A program made the translations under genes and the position numbers. Below, piece by piece: positions 26,533 through 37,746 of a stretch of DNA of 64,000 nucleotides; within the stretch, counting starts at the first letter, position 1, and each line of letters opens with the position of its first letter. The stretch covers positions 3,009,001 to 3,073,000 of the forward strand of contig NZ_LT222319.1 in NCBI RefSeq assembly GCF_900074915.1, read 5' to 3'. Origin of the DNA: Pseudomonas cerasi (lineage in GTDB: Bacteria; Pseudomonadota; Gammaproteobacteria; Pseudomonadales; Pseudomonadaceae). The notes under the pieces were generated by a model. It had not been told where the DNA came from, searched no databases, and saw nothing but the letters and a program-made list of their open reading frames with translations.

Positions 26533-28758
26533 TCAGTCTTTCTTCGGTTTGAGGATCAACACCGCAAGTGGTGGCAGATTCAGCACCAGCGAATCTTCCA
26601 TCCCATGCGCCGGCTCGGCTTCAGTCATGACCTCGCCACCATTGCCAAAGTTGGAGCCTGCGTAGGTTTCCGCATCACTGTTCAATAGCTCCGTCCAGGC
26701 ACCTCGCATCGGCGCGCCGAGACGGTAGTCCAGGCGCGGCACCGGGGTCATGTTGGCGACCACCAGCAGCGGTTCACCCTCGTTGCTCCAGCGCAGGTAG
26801 GCAAACACGCTGTTGGCACTGTCATCGCCGACCAGCCACTGGAAGCCGGCAGGGTCTGCATCGCGCTCGTGCAGCGCCTTTTCGTCTCGATAGAGGCGGT
26901 TCAGATCGCCGACCAGATTCTTCACGCCCACGTGTTCGGCGTATTGCATCAAGTACCAGTCCAGTTCCCTGTCGTGATTCCACTCGCGCCATTGGCCGAA
27001 TTCGCAGCCCATGAACAGCAGCTTCTTGCCGGGGTGCGTCCACATGAAAGACAGATACGCGCGCAGGTTGGCGAATTTCTGCCAGCGGTCACCCGGCATC
27101 TTGTCTATCAGCGAATGTTTGCCGTGCACCACTTCGTCGTGGGAAATAGGCAGTACAAAACGCTCGGACCACGCATACACAAGGCTGAAGCTCAGCTTGC
27201 CATGGTGATGCCCGCGGTTGATCGGGTCCTCTTCCATGTACTGCAGCGAGTCATGCATCCAGCCCATGTTCCACTTGTAATTGAAGCCAAGCCCACCCTG
27301 CTGAGTCGGCTCGCTGACGCCCGGCCACGCCGTCGACTCTTCGGCAATCACCATGGTCCCGGGGGCTTCCAGCGCAACCACGTCGTTCAAATGACGCAGA
27401 AAGTCGATGGCTTCGAGGTTTTCGCGGCCGCCGAAGCGATTCGGCACCCATTCGCCCGCATTACGCGAATAGTCGCGGTACAGCATCGACGCCACTGCAT
27501 CCACGCGCAGACCGTCGATGTGGTAATGCTTGAGCCAGTGCAGTGCCGAGGCCAGCATGAAGCCGTGAACCTCAGTGCGCCCCAAGTTGTAGATCAGGGT
27601 GTTCCAGTCCTGATGGAAGCCCTCCTTGGGGTCCGCGTACTCATACAGGCAAGTGCCGTCGAACTGCGCCAGACCGTGGGTATCGGTCGGAAAATGCGCG
27701 GGAACCCAGTCAAGAATGACGCCGATCTCAGCCCGGTGGCAGGCATCGACGAAGAAGGCGAAATCTTCCGGCGAACCGTAGCGGGCAGTTGGCGCGAACT
27801 GGGCCAGCAACTGATAGCCCCACGAACCACCGAACGGGTGCTCCATAATCGGCATCAGCTCGATGTGCGTGAAGCCAAGTTCCTTGACGTAAGGAATCAG
27901 GCGATCAGCCAGTTCACGCCAGTTGTACTGCCGCCATTGATTGTCGTCGACCTGCTCCATCTGCCAGGAGCCTGCGTGCAACTCGTAGATCGACAAGGGT
28001 GCAGTCACTTGGTGACGGCCTGCCCTTGATTGCAGCCACTCTTGGTCATTCCACTCGAATTGCAGCGGCGCAGAGATCTTCGACGAGGTGTCAGGCGGCA
28101 ACGTGGTGGCCAGAGCCATCGGGTCGCTTTTCAGCGGCAGAATGCCGTGAGCGCCGAGAATCTCGTACTTGTAGAGCTCACCTGGCTGCAGACGCGGGAC
28201 GAAAATTTCCCATACGCCGGTCGGGTGGCGCATGCGCATCGGATGGCGACGGCCATCCCAACTGTTGAAGCTGCCAACGACAGAAACACGACGCGCATTG
28301 GGCGCCCAGACCGCAAAACGCACACCGTCCACGCCATCGACGCGGGTGACTTGTGCACCCAGACAGCTGCTCAGGTCGCGATGATTACCCTCGGCAAACA
28401 GGTAAAGGTCCATCTCGCCCAGCAGCGGGCCAAAACTGTAAGGGTCTTCGGTGATTTGTTCACCACCGGCCCAGTTGATTTTCAGCAAGTAAGGCTTAGG
28501 GTGCTCAAGGTGGCCGACGAAAAACCCCGGCACTTCGCTCATTTCCATCTCGCCCAGTTCACGACCGTCATCCTTGGCCAGCAAGCGCACACTCAAGGCT
28601 GCGGGCAGATAGGCGCGAACGAACTGCCCGCTGCCGCCATCGCCATGCGGGCCGAGGACAGAGAACGGATCACGATGTTCAGCACGGATCAGCGCGTCGA
28701 GGTCCACAGCAGCGGGAATCGCGCGGCGGCGCGTGCCGGTTTTGTCAGGCGCATTCAT
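26533..28758 (-). CDS. glgB: 1,4-alpha-glucan branching enzyme GlgB
   Basis: Branching enzyme of 741 residues that introduces alpha-1,6 links into the glucan made by GlgE. An N-terminal extra domain and CBM48 ([20 protein letters not shown]) precede the GH13 barrel. Catalytic regions are [18 protein letters not shown] (nucleophile Asp), [15 protein letters not shown] (acid/base Glu) and [15 protein letters not shown] (transition-state Asp). The ATG overlaps the stop of the trehalose synthase gene as ATGA. It is the last gene of the glgE-treS-glgB operon and ends 30 bp from the convergent autotransporter gene. Confidence 0.95.
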   Translation of the reverse strand: MNAPDKTGTRRRAIPAAVDLDALIRAEHRDPFSVLGPHGDGGSGQFVRAYLPAALSVRLLAKDDGRELGEMEMSEVPGFFVGHLEHPKPYLLKINWAGGEQITEDPYSFGPLLGEMDLYLFAEGNHRDLSSCLGAQVTRVDGVDGVRFAVWAPNARRVSVVGSFNSWDGRRHPMRMRHPTGVWEIFVPRLQPGELYKYEILGAHGILPLKSDPMALATTLPPDTSSKISAPLQFEWNDQEWLQSRAGRHQVTAPLSIYELHAGSWQMEQVDDNQWRQYNWRELADRLIPYVKELGFTHIELMPIMEHPFGGSWGYQLLAQFAPTARYGSPEDFAFFVDACHRAEIGVILDWVPAHFPTDTHGLAQFDGTCLYEYADPKEGFHQDWNTLIYNLGRTEVHGFMLASALHWLKHYHIDGLRVDAVASMLYRDYSRNAGEWVPNRFGGRENLEAIDFLRHLNDVVALEAPGTMVIAEESTAWPGVSEPTQQGGLGFNYKWNMGWMHDSLQYMEEDPINRGHHHGKLSFSLVYAWSERFVLPISHDEVVHGKHSLIDKMPGDRWQKFANLRAYLSFMWTHPGKKLLFMGCEFGQWREWNHDRELDWYLMQYAEHVGVKNLVGDLNRLYRDEKALHERDADPAGFQWLVGDDSANSVFAYLRWSNEGEPLLVVANMTPVPRLDYRLGAPMRGAWTELLNSDAETYAGSNFGNGGEVMTEAEPAHGMEDSLVLNLPPLAVLILKPKKD

Positions 28759-31700
28759 ATTGACTCTCCATCAGACGGTTGCAGCAGTCCACGCAAGCCT
28801 TGCAAGGGAACGGCCAGCCACGCTGGACGGTTCTCGGCTTCGTAGATCACTTCATAAGCAGCTTTTTCAAGGGTGAACAGCTCGAGTGCAGCGTCCTCCC
28901 CTTTCGCATCTTTCCAGGCATGGGCAATGCCGGTGGTCGCCGAGCGATAACCTTCGATGAAGGTTTCTCGCGCCTGCGCCAGGTAGGTATCGGCAACACG
29001 TTTGCGCGCGCCGGCAGCCTCGGGAGACGTGTCTACGCTCTGCGCACTGCGTACAGCCATCGCCGCAGCGTAGTCGAAGGAGCGCAGGACACCACTGACA
29101 TCCTTGAACGGGCTGTGCTTGGCACGGCGCTCTTCGAGTGCGCGGGCCGGCTCGCCCTCGAAATCGATCAGGTAGGCATCGCCCTTGACCACCAGTACCT
29201 GCCCCAGATGCAGATCGCCATGCACACGTATGCGCAGGCCACCGGCCGAGCGCTTGGCCAGGCCTTCGACGCGCTGACGGATCTGCTTGCGCTGCGCGAG
29301 CAAATCTTTGACCAGTTGCTGATCGTCCTGCTCCAGCTCGCCCATGCGCTGTTCCAGCAACTGCAAGGCGCGCTCGAGCTGAGCGTTGACGCTGGCCCCG
29401 GAAGCCTTGCTGTCCTGGCTGCTGGTGACCTCAACGGCAAAGTCGGCATTGTCGGTGGGCGATGCCAGAATCTGATGCATCTCACCCAGGCGCTGGCCAA
29501 GACTGCGCGAGAAGTCCGCGAGTTCGAGCAACGCGTTGTAGTGCTGTTCCTGGCCGGAAACACCATGTGCCAGCTCGTCGCGTACCGCACGCTCGAGATT
29601 GTTCTGGGTCCATTCCCACGCATCGCCCTGATTGCTCAGGTAGCCTTGGGCGATCATCAGCAGGTTGGGCTGACCGTCCTTGCCGACGCGTACCAGAGAA
29701 CCCAGTAGCGGTGAAATGTTCTTGAAGCCGGCATGAGTCAGGAATGCGCCCATTTCCAGCTCGGGGTGCGTCCCGGCACTGACTTTGCGAATCAGCTTGA
29801 GCACCAGGCTGCTGCCCACCACCACTGAACTGTTCGATTGCTCGGCAGACAGGTAGCGCACTTCCGACTCGGCGTTCAGGCCGAGGGGCGCCAGCTGCGA
29901 GCTTTGCTCAAAACGCAACTCGCCGTCGGCACAGGGTATGACGGTATCCGACTGCATGCCCTGAATCACGGCGCGGATGAAGGTTTCCAGAGTGAATGCA
30001 TCCGTGATCAACCCGACATCGCGGTTGCGACGTACTCGGGCGAGCGCCAGCTGCTGCGGCAATGCACTGCTGATGTCGTCTTCGGCCAGCAAGCCGAACG
30101 GCAATTGATAGCGATCGGTCTGCCCGCCTGCGGTGACTTCTATTTCACTGAGCAATACCGGATTCGCTTCGTCGCCGAAGCGCACGGCGTAGGCAATGCT
30201 GACCTGCTCGATCGCCTTGTCCTTGCCCGCGAACCAGCGTCGTTTGGGCAGGTAAACCGCCAGCGAGGTGTTTTCCATGGTGCTGCGCAGTGGCTCTTCG
30301 AGCAACTCTTCCAGACGTTTCTTGAGCACCAGGGTCGGGAAGTCCGGCATGCTCTGCGCGGGTTCAACGTGCCAACTGGGCATTTGATTCTCCGAAGCCA
30401 GTAAAAACCAGTAAAAGCCGTACGGCGGCAGCGTCAGCAGGTAGCTTAACTGGCCGATAGGCGGGAATGCGCTGCCGCCGAGCATTTCCACCGGCACCGT
30501 GCCTGCATAGGCAGACAGCTCAAGCTCTGCAGCTTGGGCAGCGCTGGAAACGTTGGCGACACACAGCACAACTTCACTGTGTCCGTCAGGCGCTGTGTAT
30601 TCGCGGGTATAGGCAAGAATGCGGCGGTTCGACGGCGAGAGCATTTTCAACGTGCCACGCCCGAATGCCTTCTGCTGTTTACGCACGGCGAGCATGCGCC
30701 GGTTCCAGTTCAGCAGAGAATGCGGATCACGTTCCTGGATTTCGACGTTGACCGACTGGAATCCGTACATCGGGTCCATGATCGGTGGCAACACCAGACT
30801 GGCCGGATCGGCGCGCGAAAAGCCGCCGTTGCGGTCGATGGACCATTGCATGGGCGTGCGCACACCGTCCCGGTCGCCCAGGTAGATGTTATCGCCCATG
30901 CCGATCTCGTCGCCGTAATACAGCGTCGGTGTGCCGGGCATCGACAACAACATGCTGTTGAGCAACTCGACCCGACGGCGGTCGCGATCCACCAACGGCG
31001 CCAGGCGCCGACGGATGCCCAGGTTGATCCGTGCACGGCGGTCGGCGGCGTAGTAATTCCACAGATAATCACGCTCACGATCGGTGACCATTTCCAGGGT
31101 CAGTTCATCGTGGTTGCGCAGGAAAATTGCCCACTGGCAGTTTTCTGGAATATCCGGCGTCTGCCGCAAGATATCGGTGATCGGAAAACGATCTTCCTGA
31201 GCCAGCGCCATGTACATGCGCGGCATCAACGGAAAGTGAAAAGCCATGTGGCATTCATCGCCATCCGGGCCTTTGCTGTCGCCAAAATACAGTTGGGTGT
31301 CTTCCGGCCATTGGTTGGCCTCGGCCAGCAGCATGCGGTCAGGATAATTAGCGTCGATCTCGGCACGGATGCGCTTGAGCACCTGATGGGTTTCCGGCAG
31401 GTTCTCGTTGTTGGTGCCGTCCCGTTCGATGAGGTACGGAATGGCATCCAGACGCAAGCCGTCAATGCCCAGATCCAGCCAGAAGCGCATGACTTCCAGT
31501 ACCGCATCCAGCACGTGCGGGTTGTCGAAGTTCAGGTCCGGCTGGTGCGAGTAGAAACGGTGCCAGAAGTACTGGCCGGCAACCGGGTCCCAGGTCCAGT
31601 CGGACGTCTCGGTATCGAGAAAAATGATCCGCGTGCCGTCGTACTTCTGATCAGTGTCCGACCATACATAGAAGTCCCGCGCCTTGGAGCCGGGCTTGGC

Positions 31701-32081
31701 ATTGCGGGCTTTCTGAAACCATGGATGCTGATCGGACGTGTGGTTGATGACCAGCTCGCTGATCACTCGCAGGCCGCGCTTGTGTGCCTGGGCGATGAAA
31801 CGCTTGGCGTCGGCCATGGTGCCGTAGTCGCTGTGCACATCGCGGTATTCGGAAATGTCGTAGCCATCGTCCCGGCGCGGCGACGGATAAAACGGCAACA
31901 ACCAGATGGTGTTGACGCCCAGCGCGGCAATGTAGTCGAGCTTTTCGATCAGGCCCGCGAAATCGCCGATTCCGTCGTTGTTGGAATCAAAGAACGATTT
32001 CACGTGAACCTGATAAATCACCGCATCCTTGTACCAGAGCGGGTCTTTGATAAATGTCGCGTCACCGGGCTTTTTGGCCAT
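28755..32081 (-). CDS. treS: Trehalose synthase-maltokinase fusion (TreS-Pep2/Mak)
   Basis: Bifunctional enzyme of 1108 residues. Residues about 1-560 form a GH13 trehalose synthase that interconverts trehalose and maltose: [16 protein letters not shown] (nucleophile), [12 protein letters not shown] (acid/base) and [14 protein letters not shown]. Residues about 590-1100 form a maltokinase with the phosphotransferase motif [20 protein letters not shown] and the metal site [20 protein letters not shown]. Together they convert trehalose to maltose-1-phosphate, the GlgE donor. ATG 32081 is selected because GAGGAG stands 7 nt upstream. It lies 19 bp after glgE. Confidence 0.93.
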   Translation of the reverse strand: MAKKPGDATFIKDPLWYKDAVIYQVHVKSFFDSNNDGIGDFAGLIEKLDYIAALGVNTIWLLPFYPSPRRDDGYDISEYRDVHSDYGTMADAKRFIAQAHKRGLRVISELVINHTSDQHPWFQKARNAKPGSKARDFYVWSDTDQKYDGTRIIFLDTETSDWTWDPVAGQYFWHRFYSHQPDLNFDNPHVLDAVLEVMRFWLDLGIDGLRLDAIPYLIERDGTNNENLPETHQVLKRIRAEIDANYPDRMLLAEANQWPEDTQLYFGDSKGPDGDECHMAFHFPLMPRMYMALAQEDRFPITDILRQTPDIPENCQWAIFLRNHDELTLEMVTDRERDYLWNYYAADRRARINLGIRRRLAPLVDRDRRRVELLNSMLLSMPGTPTLYYGDEIGMGDNIYLGDRDGVRTPMQWSIDRNGGFSRADPASLVLPPIMDPMYGFQSVNVEIQERDPHSLLNWNRRMLAVRKQQKAFGRGTLKMLSPSNRRILAYTREYTAPDGHSEVVLCVANVSSAAQAAELELSAYAGTVPVEMLGGSAFPPIGQLSYLLTLPPYGFYWFLLASENQMPSWHVEPAQSMPDFPTLVLKKRLEELLEEPLRSTMENTSLAVYLPKRRWFAGKDKAIEQVSIAYAVRFGDEANPVLLSEIEVTAGGQTDRYQLPFGLLAEDDISSALPQQLALARVRRNRDVGLITDAFTLETFIRAVIQGMQSDTVIPCADGELRFEQSSQLAPLGLNAESEVRYLSAEQSNSSVVVGSSLVLKLIRKVSAGTHPELEMGAFLTHAGFKNISPLLGSLVRVGKDGQPNLLMIAQGYLSNQGDAWEWTQNNLERAVRDELAHGVSGQEQHYNALLELADFSRSLGQRLGEMHQILASPTDNADFAVEVTSSQDSKASGASVNAQLERALQLLEQRMGELEQDDQQLVKDLLAQRKQIRQRVEGLAKRSAGGLRIRVHGDLHLGQVLVVKGDAYLIDFEGEPARALEERRAKHSPFKDVSGVLRSFDYAAAMAVRSAQSVDTSPEAAGARKRVADTYLAQARETFIEGYRSATTGIAHAWKDAKGEDAALELFTLEKAAYEVIYEAENRPAWLAVPLQGLRGLLQPSDGESI

Positions 32082-32100
32082 TACTGACTCCTCGGGAGTG

Positions 32101-34119
32101 TTATTGCGCGGCCTGGATACGCCAGATTCCAAACGGTTGAGCTGGATCGAGACGCGTGTGCTGATACTTGCCATACCAGGTCCAGCGGTGCCCTGTCATC
32201 AGGTCTTCACCCGACGTAGCGGCGTCATCCGGCAGACCCATTTCCCACAGCGGCAACTCGAAATCCGCTTCCTGTGCGTTGTACGGGTCAAGGTTGACGG
32301 CAACCAGAATGAAGTTGCTGCCATCCGCAGAGCGCTTGCCGAAATACAGGATGTTGTCATTCCACGCGTTATACAGCTTCAGCCCCAGGTGCGTTTGCAG
32401 CGCAGGGTTCTGCCGACGAATGCGGTTGAGTTGAGCGATCTCGGCAATGATGTTGCCCAGCGCCGCGTAATCGCGAACCCGAATCTCGTACTTCTCCGAG
32501 TCCAGATACTCTTCCTTGCCAGGGATTGGTGCCGCTTCGCACAGCTCGAACCCCGAATACATACCCCACAGCCCGGAGCCCATAGTGGCCAGTGCCGCCC
32601 GGATCAGAAACCCGGGGCGACCGGACTCATGCAGGAAGCGCGGGTTGATATCGGGCGTGTTGACGAAGAAATTCGGGCGATAGCAATCACGCCACGGGAC
32701 TTCATTGAGCTGGGTGAAATACTCGGAGAGTTCCGCCTTGGTGTTGCGCCAGGTAAAATAGGTGTAGCTCTGGCTGTAACCGACCTTGCCCAGGCGTGCC
32801 ATCATTGCCGGCTTGGTAAAGGCTTCGGCCAGGAACATCACCTCAGGGTGCTGACTGCGCACTTCGCCGATCATCCACTGCCAGAACGGCAGCGGTTTGG
32901 TGTGCGGGTTGTCGACGCGGAAGATTTTCACCCCTTCGTTGACCCAGCCCAGAACGATGTCGCGCAACTCCGTCCACAGGCCGGGGATGGCGTCTGGTGC
33001 GTAGAAATCGACGTTGACGATGTCCTGATACTTTTTCGGCGGGTTTTCCGCATAACGGATCGTGCCGTCCGGACGCCACGAGAACCAGCCCGGATGCTGC
33101 TTGAGCCACGGGTGATCCTGGGAACACTGAATGGCGAAATCCAGCGCGATTTCCAGACCATGGTCGGCTGCAGCTTTCACCAGGTTACGGAAATCTTCAC
33201 GGCTGCCCAGCTGTGGGTGAATGGCTTCATGGCCGCCATCCCCGCTGCCGATTGCATACGGGCTGCCCGGATCATCAGGTCCGGCGGTCAGGGAGTTGTT
33301 CGGCCCCTTGCGGTGGGCACGGCCGATAGGATGAATAGGCGGGAAATACAGCACGTCGAAGCCCATGTCGCGAATGATCGGCAGACGCGAATGGACGTCG
33401 TTGAATGTGCCGTGGCGCGCCGGATCGTCGGTCATCGAACGGGGAAACAGTTCGTACCAGCTGGCAAACTGTGCTAGCTCACGCTCGACATCAAGCGGGA
33501 ACTCGACACTGCGGCTCAGGAAGGCCTGATTATCGGCCAGCTTCATCAGGCTGGCGGTTTCGCTGTGCAACAGTAGCGCTACTTTCTCGTCTTTGTCGCC
33601 CTGTTCAAGTTGGCCCAGCAGACTTTCGATCTGCTGGCGCTGTTCGTTCTGGCTGCGCTCGGCGGCGTGGACCAGATGAATGCGGCCCTCTTCCAGCTCC
33701 AGATCGACAGGAACGCCAGCGCCGAACTTCTTTTCCAGTTCATAGCGGTAGCTGCCGAACTGATCGATCCAGGCTTCGAGGCGAAACACATGACGGCTTA
33801 CGGAGGTCGGGGTGAATTCACCAACCCAGCTGTCATTGCCCAGCTCGCGCATTGGCGCGCTGTGCCAGTGTTCTTCATCGGCAGCACGCCAGCGGATATT
33901 CACCGCCATTTTGTCGTGCCCATCGGCATAGACCTTGCTGGTCACGGTAACCGGTTGCCCGATGATCGCCTTGGCCGCAAACAGGCCACCGTCGATCACC
34001 GGCAACGTGTCTTCGATCACGATGCGGGGTAATTGCAGCGCCTGAGTCAGTGACAGCGGGAGGGTTGCTTGCGGGACATCGGTGGCCAGGGAATCCGGAC
34101 CGTATGGCTGTTCATTCAT
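32101..34119 (-). CDS. glgE: Alpha-1,4-glucan:maltose-1-phosphate maltosyltransferase GlgE
   Basis: GH13 subfamily 3 transferase of 672 residues, which adds maltosyl units from maltose-1-phosphate to alpha-glucan. Active-site segments are KIFRVDNPHTKPLPFWQWMI (nucleophile Asp), VMFLAEAFTKPAMMARLGKV (general acid Glu) and NTPDINPRFLHESGRPG. The N-terminal domain begins with LPRIVIEDTLPVIDGGLFAA, typical of the family. GAGGAG precedes the ATG by about 9 nt. It heads the operon glgE-treS-glgB; no separate ADP-glucose route is visible in the window. Confidence 0.94.
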   Translation of the reverse strand: MNEQPYGPDSLATDVPQATLPLSLTQALQLPRIVIEDTLPVIDGGLFAAKAIIGQPVTVTSKVYADGHDKMAVNIRWRAADEEHWHSAPMRELGNDSWVGEFTPTSVSRHVFRLEAWIDQFGSYRYELEKKFGAGVPVDLELEEGRIHLVHAAERSQNEQRQQIESLLGQLEQGDKDEKVALLLHSETASLMKLADNQAFLSRSVEFPLDVERELAQFASWYELFPRSMTDDPARHGTFNDVHSRLPIIRDMGFDVLYFPPIHPIGRAHRKGPNNSLTAGPDDPGSPYAIGSGDGGHEAIHPQLGSREDFRNLVKAAADHGLEIALDFAIQCSQDHPWLKQHPGWFSWRPDGTIRYAENPPKKYQDIVNVDFYAPDAIPGLWTELRDIVLGWVNEGVKIFRVDNPHTKPLPFWQWMIGEVRSQHPEVMFLAEAFTKPAMMARLGKVGYSQSYTYFTWRNTKAELSEYFTQLNEVPWRDCYRPNFFVNTPDINPRFLHESGRPGFLIRAALATMGSGLWGMYSGFELCEAAPIPGKEEYLDSEKYEIRVRDYAALGNIIAEIAQLNRIRRQNPALQTHLGLKLYNAWNDNILYFGKRSADGSNFILVAVNLDPYNAQEADFELPLWEMGLPDDAATSGEDLMTGHRWTWYGKYQHTRLDPAQPFGIWRIQAAQ

Positions 34120-34401
34120 CGAGCATCACTCCTCACGCCCCAGGGACGCTCCTGTGCATTCCATGCAATGGAAAAATTGACGGTATGGCAGCGTACGATC
34201 GCACTGTGCTGGCGACTCGTCTATTTCCGCTGCCTAGGTTCCGAGCGGTCAACGAGGGTAAAGTTCAAAGTTTGGTGGTCGTGCGCAGAGATGAAGCAGC
34301 CATCGAGCGGATCAACGAGGCGACTGTAGCGGGAAGCAAATCAATTGAATCATCGGCCCTGCCAGGCGGTCGTAAACAGGGTCGACAAGGAGGCTGCAAC
34401 C

Positions 34402-34560
34402 ATGACCCTACCCAATCCGGTAGAAGTACCCGATCCAAACATCGATGACCCCGCCCTGCCCGAGCCAATCCCCGAACAGGAGCCGCCGCCATCCACGCCA
34501 CCACCCAATGAAACACCAGTCGGCGACCCGCCTGCCAATGCGCCACCGGTTACGGTGTGA
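34402..34560 (+). CDS. Small acidic proline-rich protein, 52 residues
   Basis: A short frame with a near-consensus AAGGAGG ribosome site (34387-34393), 8 nt before the ATG. The product is about 40 percent Pro with many Glu/Asp and almost no hydrophobic residues, for example LPEPIPEQEPPPSTPPPNET. There is no signal peptide. It is predicted to be fully disordered. It starts divergently from glgE and is followed by an inverted repeat. I recognise no named family; coding potential rests on the strong ribosome site and the clean start and stop. Confidence 0.55.
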   Translation: MTLPNPVEVPDPNIDDPALPEPIPEQEPPPSTPPPNETPVGDPPANAPPVTV

Positions 34561-34579
34561 CGAGTCAGTAAACGGGATC

Positions 34580-34611
34580 TGAAGGCGTCTGTCCGAGCAT
34601 GGACGCCTTCA
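34580..34611. terminator. Inverted repeat between convergent genes
   Basis: TGAAGGCGTC (34580-34589) and GACGCCTTCA (34602-34611) form a perfect 10-bp stem with a 12-nt loop, between the proline-rich gene and the SDR gene. Neither side has a T-tract, so it may be a weak or factor-dependent terminator for both. Confidence 0.45.
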
Positions 34612-35355
34612 GCGCCCTCCCGCTACATCGATGAACGTTCCCGTCGTATACGACGCATTGTCCGACAGTAACCAGAGAATGGCCTCGGCCACTTCCTCCG
34701 CGGTACCGCCACGGCCCATGGGCAATGCACCCTCAAGCTTGCTGACGCGGAACGGATCGCCGCTCAGGGCGTGAAAGTCGGTGAAGATGAAACCCGGACG
34801 TACTGCGTTGACGCGCACGTTTTCCGCCGCGACCTCTTTGGAAAGTCCGATAGTGAAGGTGTCCAGTGCCCCTTTGGATGCCGCATAGTCGACATACTCG
34901 CCTGCCGAGCCGAGGCGCGCCGCGAGCGAGGATACGTTGACGATGCTGCCGCCGTGCCCCCCGTGAGCCGGCAACATGCGCAACAAGGCGTGTTTGCTGC
35001 ACAGCATCGGGCCGACGACGTTGTTCATCATCATCTTCAACATGCGAAATTCCGACATGTCCTCGACTCTGGAAGCCTGCGCCAGGGTGCCCGCATTGTT
35101 GACCAGATGAGTGACTCGACCGAGTTCGGCGTCGACCCGGGCAAACAGCCGCATGATCTCATCTTCGTTGCTGACGTCGGCTTGCACGGTGATCGCTCTG
35201 GCGCCCATCGCCCTTACCTGGACTGCGGTCTTTTCGGCGGCGGCATGATCCGACAGGTAATTGATGCAGATCCGATAACCCTGTGAGGCGGCCAGACGCG
35301 CCGTGGCAGCGCCGATCCCGCGCGAACCACCGGTGATAATGAGGACTTTTTCCAT
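34609..35355 (-). CDS. SDR family NAD(P)-dependent oxidoreductase
   Basis: Classical short-chain dehydrogenase/reductase of 248 residues. The cofactor motif is IITGGSRGIGAATARLAA (TGxxxGIG). The NNAG motif appears as LVNNAGTLAQ, the catalytic Ser is in SIVNVSSLAARLG, and the catalytic YxxxK is in YVDYAASKGALDTF. The ending TGTFIDVAGGR is standard. The Asn-less loop after TGGS and the SDHAAAEK context suggest NADP(H) preference, but only weakly. It resembles generic FabG-like reductases (YgfF type); the substrate is unknown. Confidence 0.85.
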   Translation of the reverse strand: MEKVLIITGGSRGIGAATARLAASQGYRICINYLSDHAAAEKTAVQVRAMGARAITVQADVSNEDEIMRLFARVDAELGRVTHLVNNAGTLAQASRVEDMSEFRMLKMMMNNVVGPMLCSKHALLRMLPAHGGHGGSIVNVSSLAARLGSAGEYVDYAASKGALDTFTIGLSKEVAAENVRVNAVRPGFIFTDFHALSGDPFRVSKLEGALPMGRGGTAEEVAEAILWLLSDNASYTTGTFIDVAGGR

Positions 35356-35467
35356 GGAGTGTCTCGTGTTTTTTTAAAGGCCGACATCAGGATCCAGCCA
35401 ACCCTCGCAGGTTAACCAGCCGGTTCAGATCGTGCCAGCCTTTACCGTCCAGCGCCATCTGTGCCTT

Positions 35468-37579
35468 TCAGAAATCGGATTGCCCGGTATCGGACTCATC
35501 CACCGCAGCTTTTGCCTCAGCAGCATGGATTTCTTCGAGAAACTGCTGGGCCGGCAACGGATAACCCAGCAGGAAGCCCTGCAGCGAGTGGCATCCCAAA
35601 TGAGTCAGGAAACGCTGCTGAACGGCGGTTTCGACGCCCTCGGCGACTATCCGCAGATTCAGCGCCTGCCCTACCGCCACGATGGCCGAAACAATGGCGG
35701 CGTCGTCGGTGTCATGCTCCAGATCGCGGACGAAGCCTCGATCAATCTTGATTTCATTGGCAGGCAATCGCTTCAGGTACATCAGGCTGGAGTAACCGGT
35801 GCCAAAATCATCGATCGACAGGTCCACACCCATTTCCGAAAGCCTTCTCAACACCGCCAGGCTGGCATCCGCATCATGCATGGCAGTGGTTTCGGTGATT
35901 TCCAGGGTCAGGCAGTTGGCCGGTAACTGATGCCGCGCCAGTGTGTCCGCCACTGCCGTGACCAGCCCGGAATGACAGAACTGCAAGGCTGACAGGTTGA
36001 CTGCAATGCGCCAGTGCGAGTAACCCTGCGCGTACCACTCACGCATTTGCCGACAGGCTTCATCCAGGACCCACTCGCCGATCTGAATGATCAGACCGGT
36101 TTTCTCTGCCATGGCGATGAACAGGTCGGGAGCGAGGATCCCCTGTTCCGGATGGTTCCAGCGCAACAACGCCTCTGCCCCTACGGGCAGTCCGGTCATG
36201 GCATCGAACTTGGGCTGGTAATAGATACAGAACTGTCGATGCTTGATCGCCTTGTGCAAATCCTGCGACATTTGCAGCTGATTGCGGGCGTTACTGTTCA
36301 TCGACGCATCGAAAAAGCTGTAGCCGTTCTTGCCGGCAGCCTTGGTGTGGTACATAGCGGCGTCGGCATTGATCAGAAGCTCATGCTGGGTGCTGCCATT
36401 GCCCGGGTAGATGCAGATGCCGATGCTCAGTGAAATCTGCAACTGATGTTCACCAATGGTGAACGGGTTGCCGACTTCGTTGACCTGTCGTCTGGCAACG
36501 GCCAATGCATCCTCAGGGTGTTGAAGCTCCACCAGCAGGACGAACTCATCGCCGCCGACTCTTGCCAGCGTGTCACGCCGCTGCAGGCTGTTGCGAAGAC
36601 GCAAGGCGACCTGCCGCAACAGCAGGTCGCCGGTGTGGTGGCCGAATGCATCGTTGACCGGTTTGAAGCCATCGAGGTCCATGAACATCAATGCAAAGCA
36701 CCCACCCGTCTCATTGGCCCTCTTCATTGCCCGATCAATGCGCTCCGTCAACAACGCACGGTTTGGCAAACCGGTCAGGTTGTCATGCAGGGCCAGGTGG
36801 GTCAGTTCCAGATTGGCTTCAGTCAGGGAATCGGCCAGAACCGCGGTACGTGTTTCCAGATGAGAATCGAGAATGCAGCTGAACAGCGCAATCCCCAGAA
36901 TCGACAGGCTGGCGACCAGCACGAATCTGTCCAGCCCGTTGCTGCTCAGCCCCTGCGGCAGCGCCCCGCAAAAGCTGCCATCAGCAAAATTCGCAGCGGA
37001 CATACCGGTGTAATGCATGCCAATGACAGCCAGCCCAAGCAACAGCGCCGCCGAGGCGCGTAGCAGGTAGACCCTGGGGCGTCGCTGGCGAAGATGGAAG
37101 GCTATTCGCAGTGCTGCCGCGGACGCAGCGACAGCGATCACCAACGAAAGTACCAACAGCCACGGCGTGTATTGAATCCCCGGCTGCATGCGCTTGGCCG
37201 CCATGCCGGTGTAGTGCATGGCGCTGATGCCAAGCCCCAGCAACAACGACCCCAGGCTCAGTTGCAGGGCGGGCAATCGCGGCTGGGTGGCGAGCCACAG
37301 GGCGAAACCTGAAAAGCCGATGGCGATCAACAGCGAAAGCAGCACCAGTGGCACGTCATAGCCAAGGTTGATGGGCAATACGAACGCCAGCATACCGATG
37401 AAATGCGTTGACCAGGTACCGACGCCCATCGCGATCGCGCCTCCCGCGATCCATACGTGAACGGCACGGCCCCTGGCCGAGACGATGCGGCCAACCAGAT
37501 CGAGGGCCGTGTACGCAGCAAGAATGGCGACGAGAATCGAGATTACGACGAGTGAAGGGATGTAACTGCCAATCAACAT
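35468..37579 (-). CDS. MHYT-GGDEF-EAL membrane protein (c-di-GMP turnover)
   Basis: Inner-membrane signalling protein of 703 residues. The N-terminal sensor has seven hydrophobic segments with MHYT-type motifs: a degenerate THFIGM, then MHYTGMAAKRMQPG and MHYTGMSAANFADG, proposed to bind a metal and sense gas. GGDEF follows at about residues 270-430 with an intact LARVGGDEFVLLVEL. EAL covers about 445-690, with GAEALLRWNHPEQG, KIDRGFV and DDFGTGYSSLMYL intact, so phosphodiesterase activity is likely. The inhibitory I-site position reads QRRD, not RxxD. ATG 37579 has AGGTG upstream. It lies downstream of opmB with a 167-bp gap. Confidence 0.88.
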   Translation of the reverse strand: MLIGSYIPSLVVISILVAILAAYTALDLVGRIVSARGRAVHVWIAGGAIAMGVGTWSTHFIGMLAFVLPINLGYDVPLVLLSLLIAIGFSGFALWLATQPRLPALQLSLGSLLLGLGISAMHYTGMAAKRMQPGIQYTPWLLVLSLVIAVAASAAALRIAFHLRQRRPRVYLLRASAALLLGLAVIGMHYTGMSAANFADGSFCGALPQGLSSNGLDRFVLVASLSILGIALFSCILDSHLETRTAVLADSLTEANLELTHLALHDNLTGLPNRALLTERIDRAMKRANETGGCFALMFMDLDGFKPVNDAFGHHTGDLLLRQVALRLRNSLQRRDTLARVGGDEFVLLVELQHPEDALAVARRQVNEVGNPFTIGEHQLQISLSIGICIYPGNGSTQHELLINADAAMYHTKAAGKNGYSFFDASMNSNARNQLQMSQDLHKAIKHRQFCIYYQPKFDAMTGLPVGAEALLRWNHPEQGILAPDLFIAMAEKTGLIIQIGEWVLDEACRQMREWYAQGYSHWRIAVNLSALQFCHSGLVTAVADTLARHQLPANCLTLEITETTAMHDADASLAVLRRLSEMGVDLSIDDFGTGYSSLMYLKRLPANEIKIDRGFVRDLEHDTDDAAIVSAIVAVGQALNLRIVAEGVETAVQQRFLTHLGCHSLQGFLLGYPLPAQQFLEEIHAAEAKAAVDESDTGQSDF

Positions 37580-37746
37580 AAACGCACCTGGAAACCAATG
37601 AGCGCGTCCATGCCGATCTTGTGCGGGTGATTGTACGCATTCGCGGCAGAATGTCGCGGCACTTGGTCGCAAAGATGGCGAATAGCTATTATTTTTCCGG
37701 TTACTGCGAACAGTTCACTGAAAAAGTGTGTTTGAACCCGAAATAT

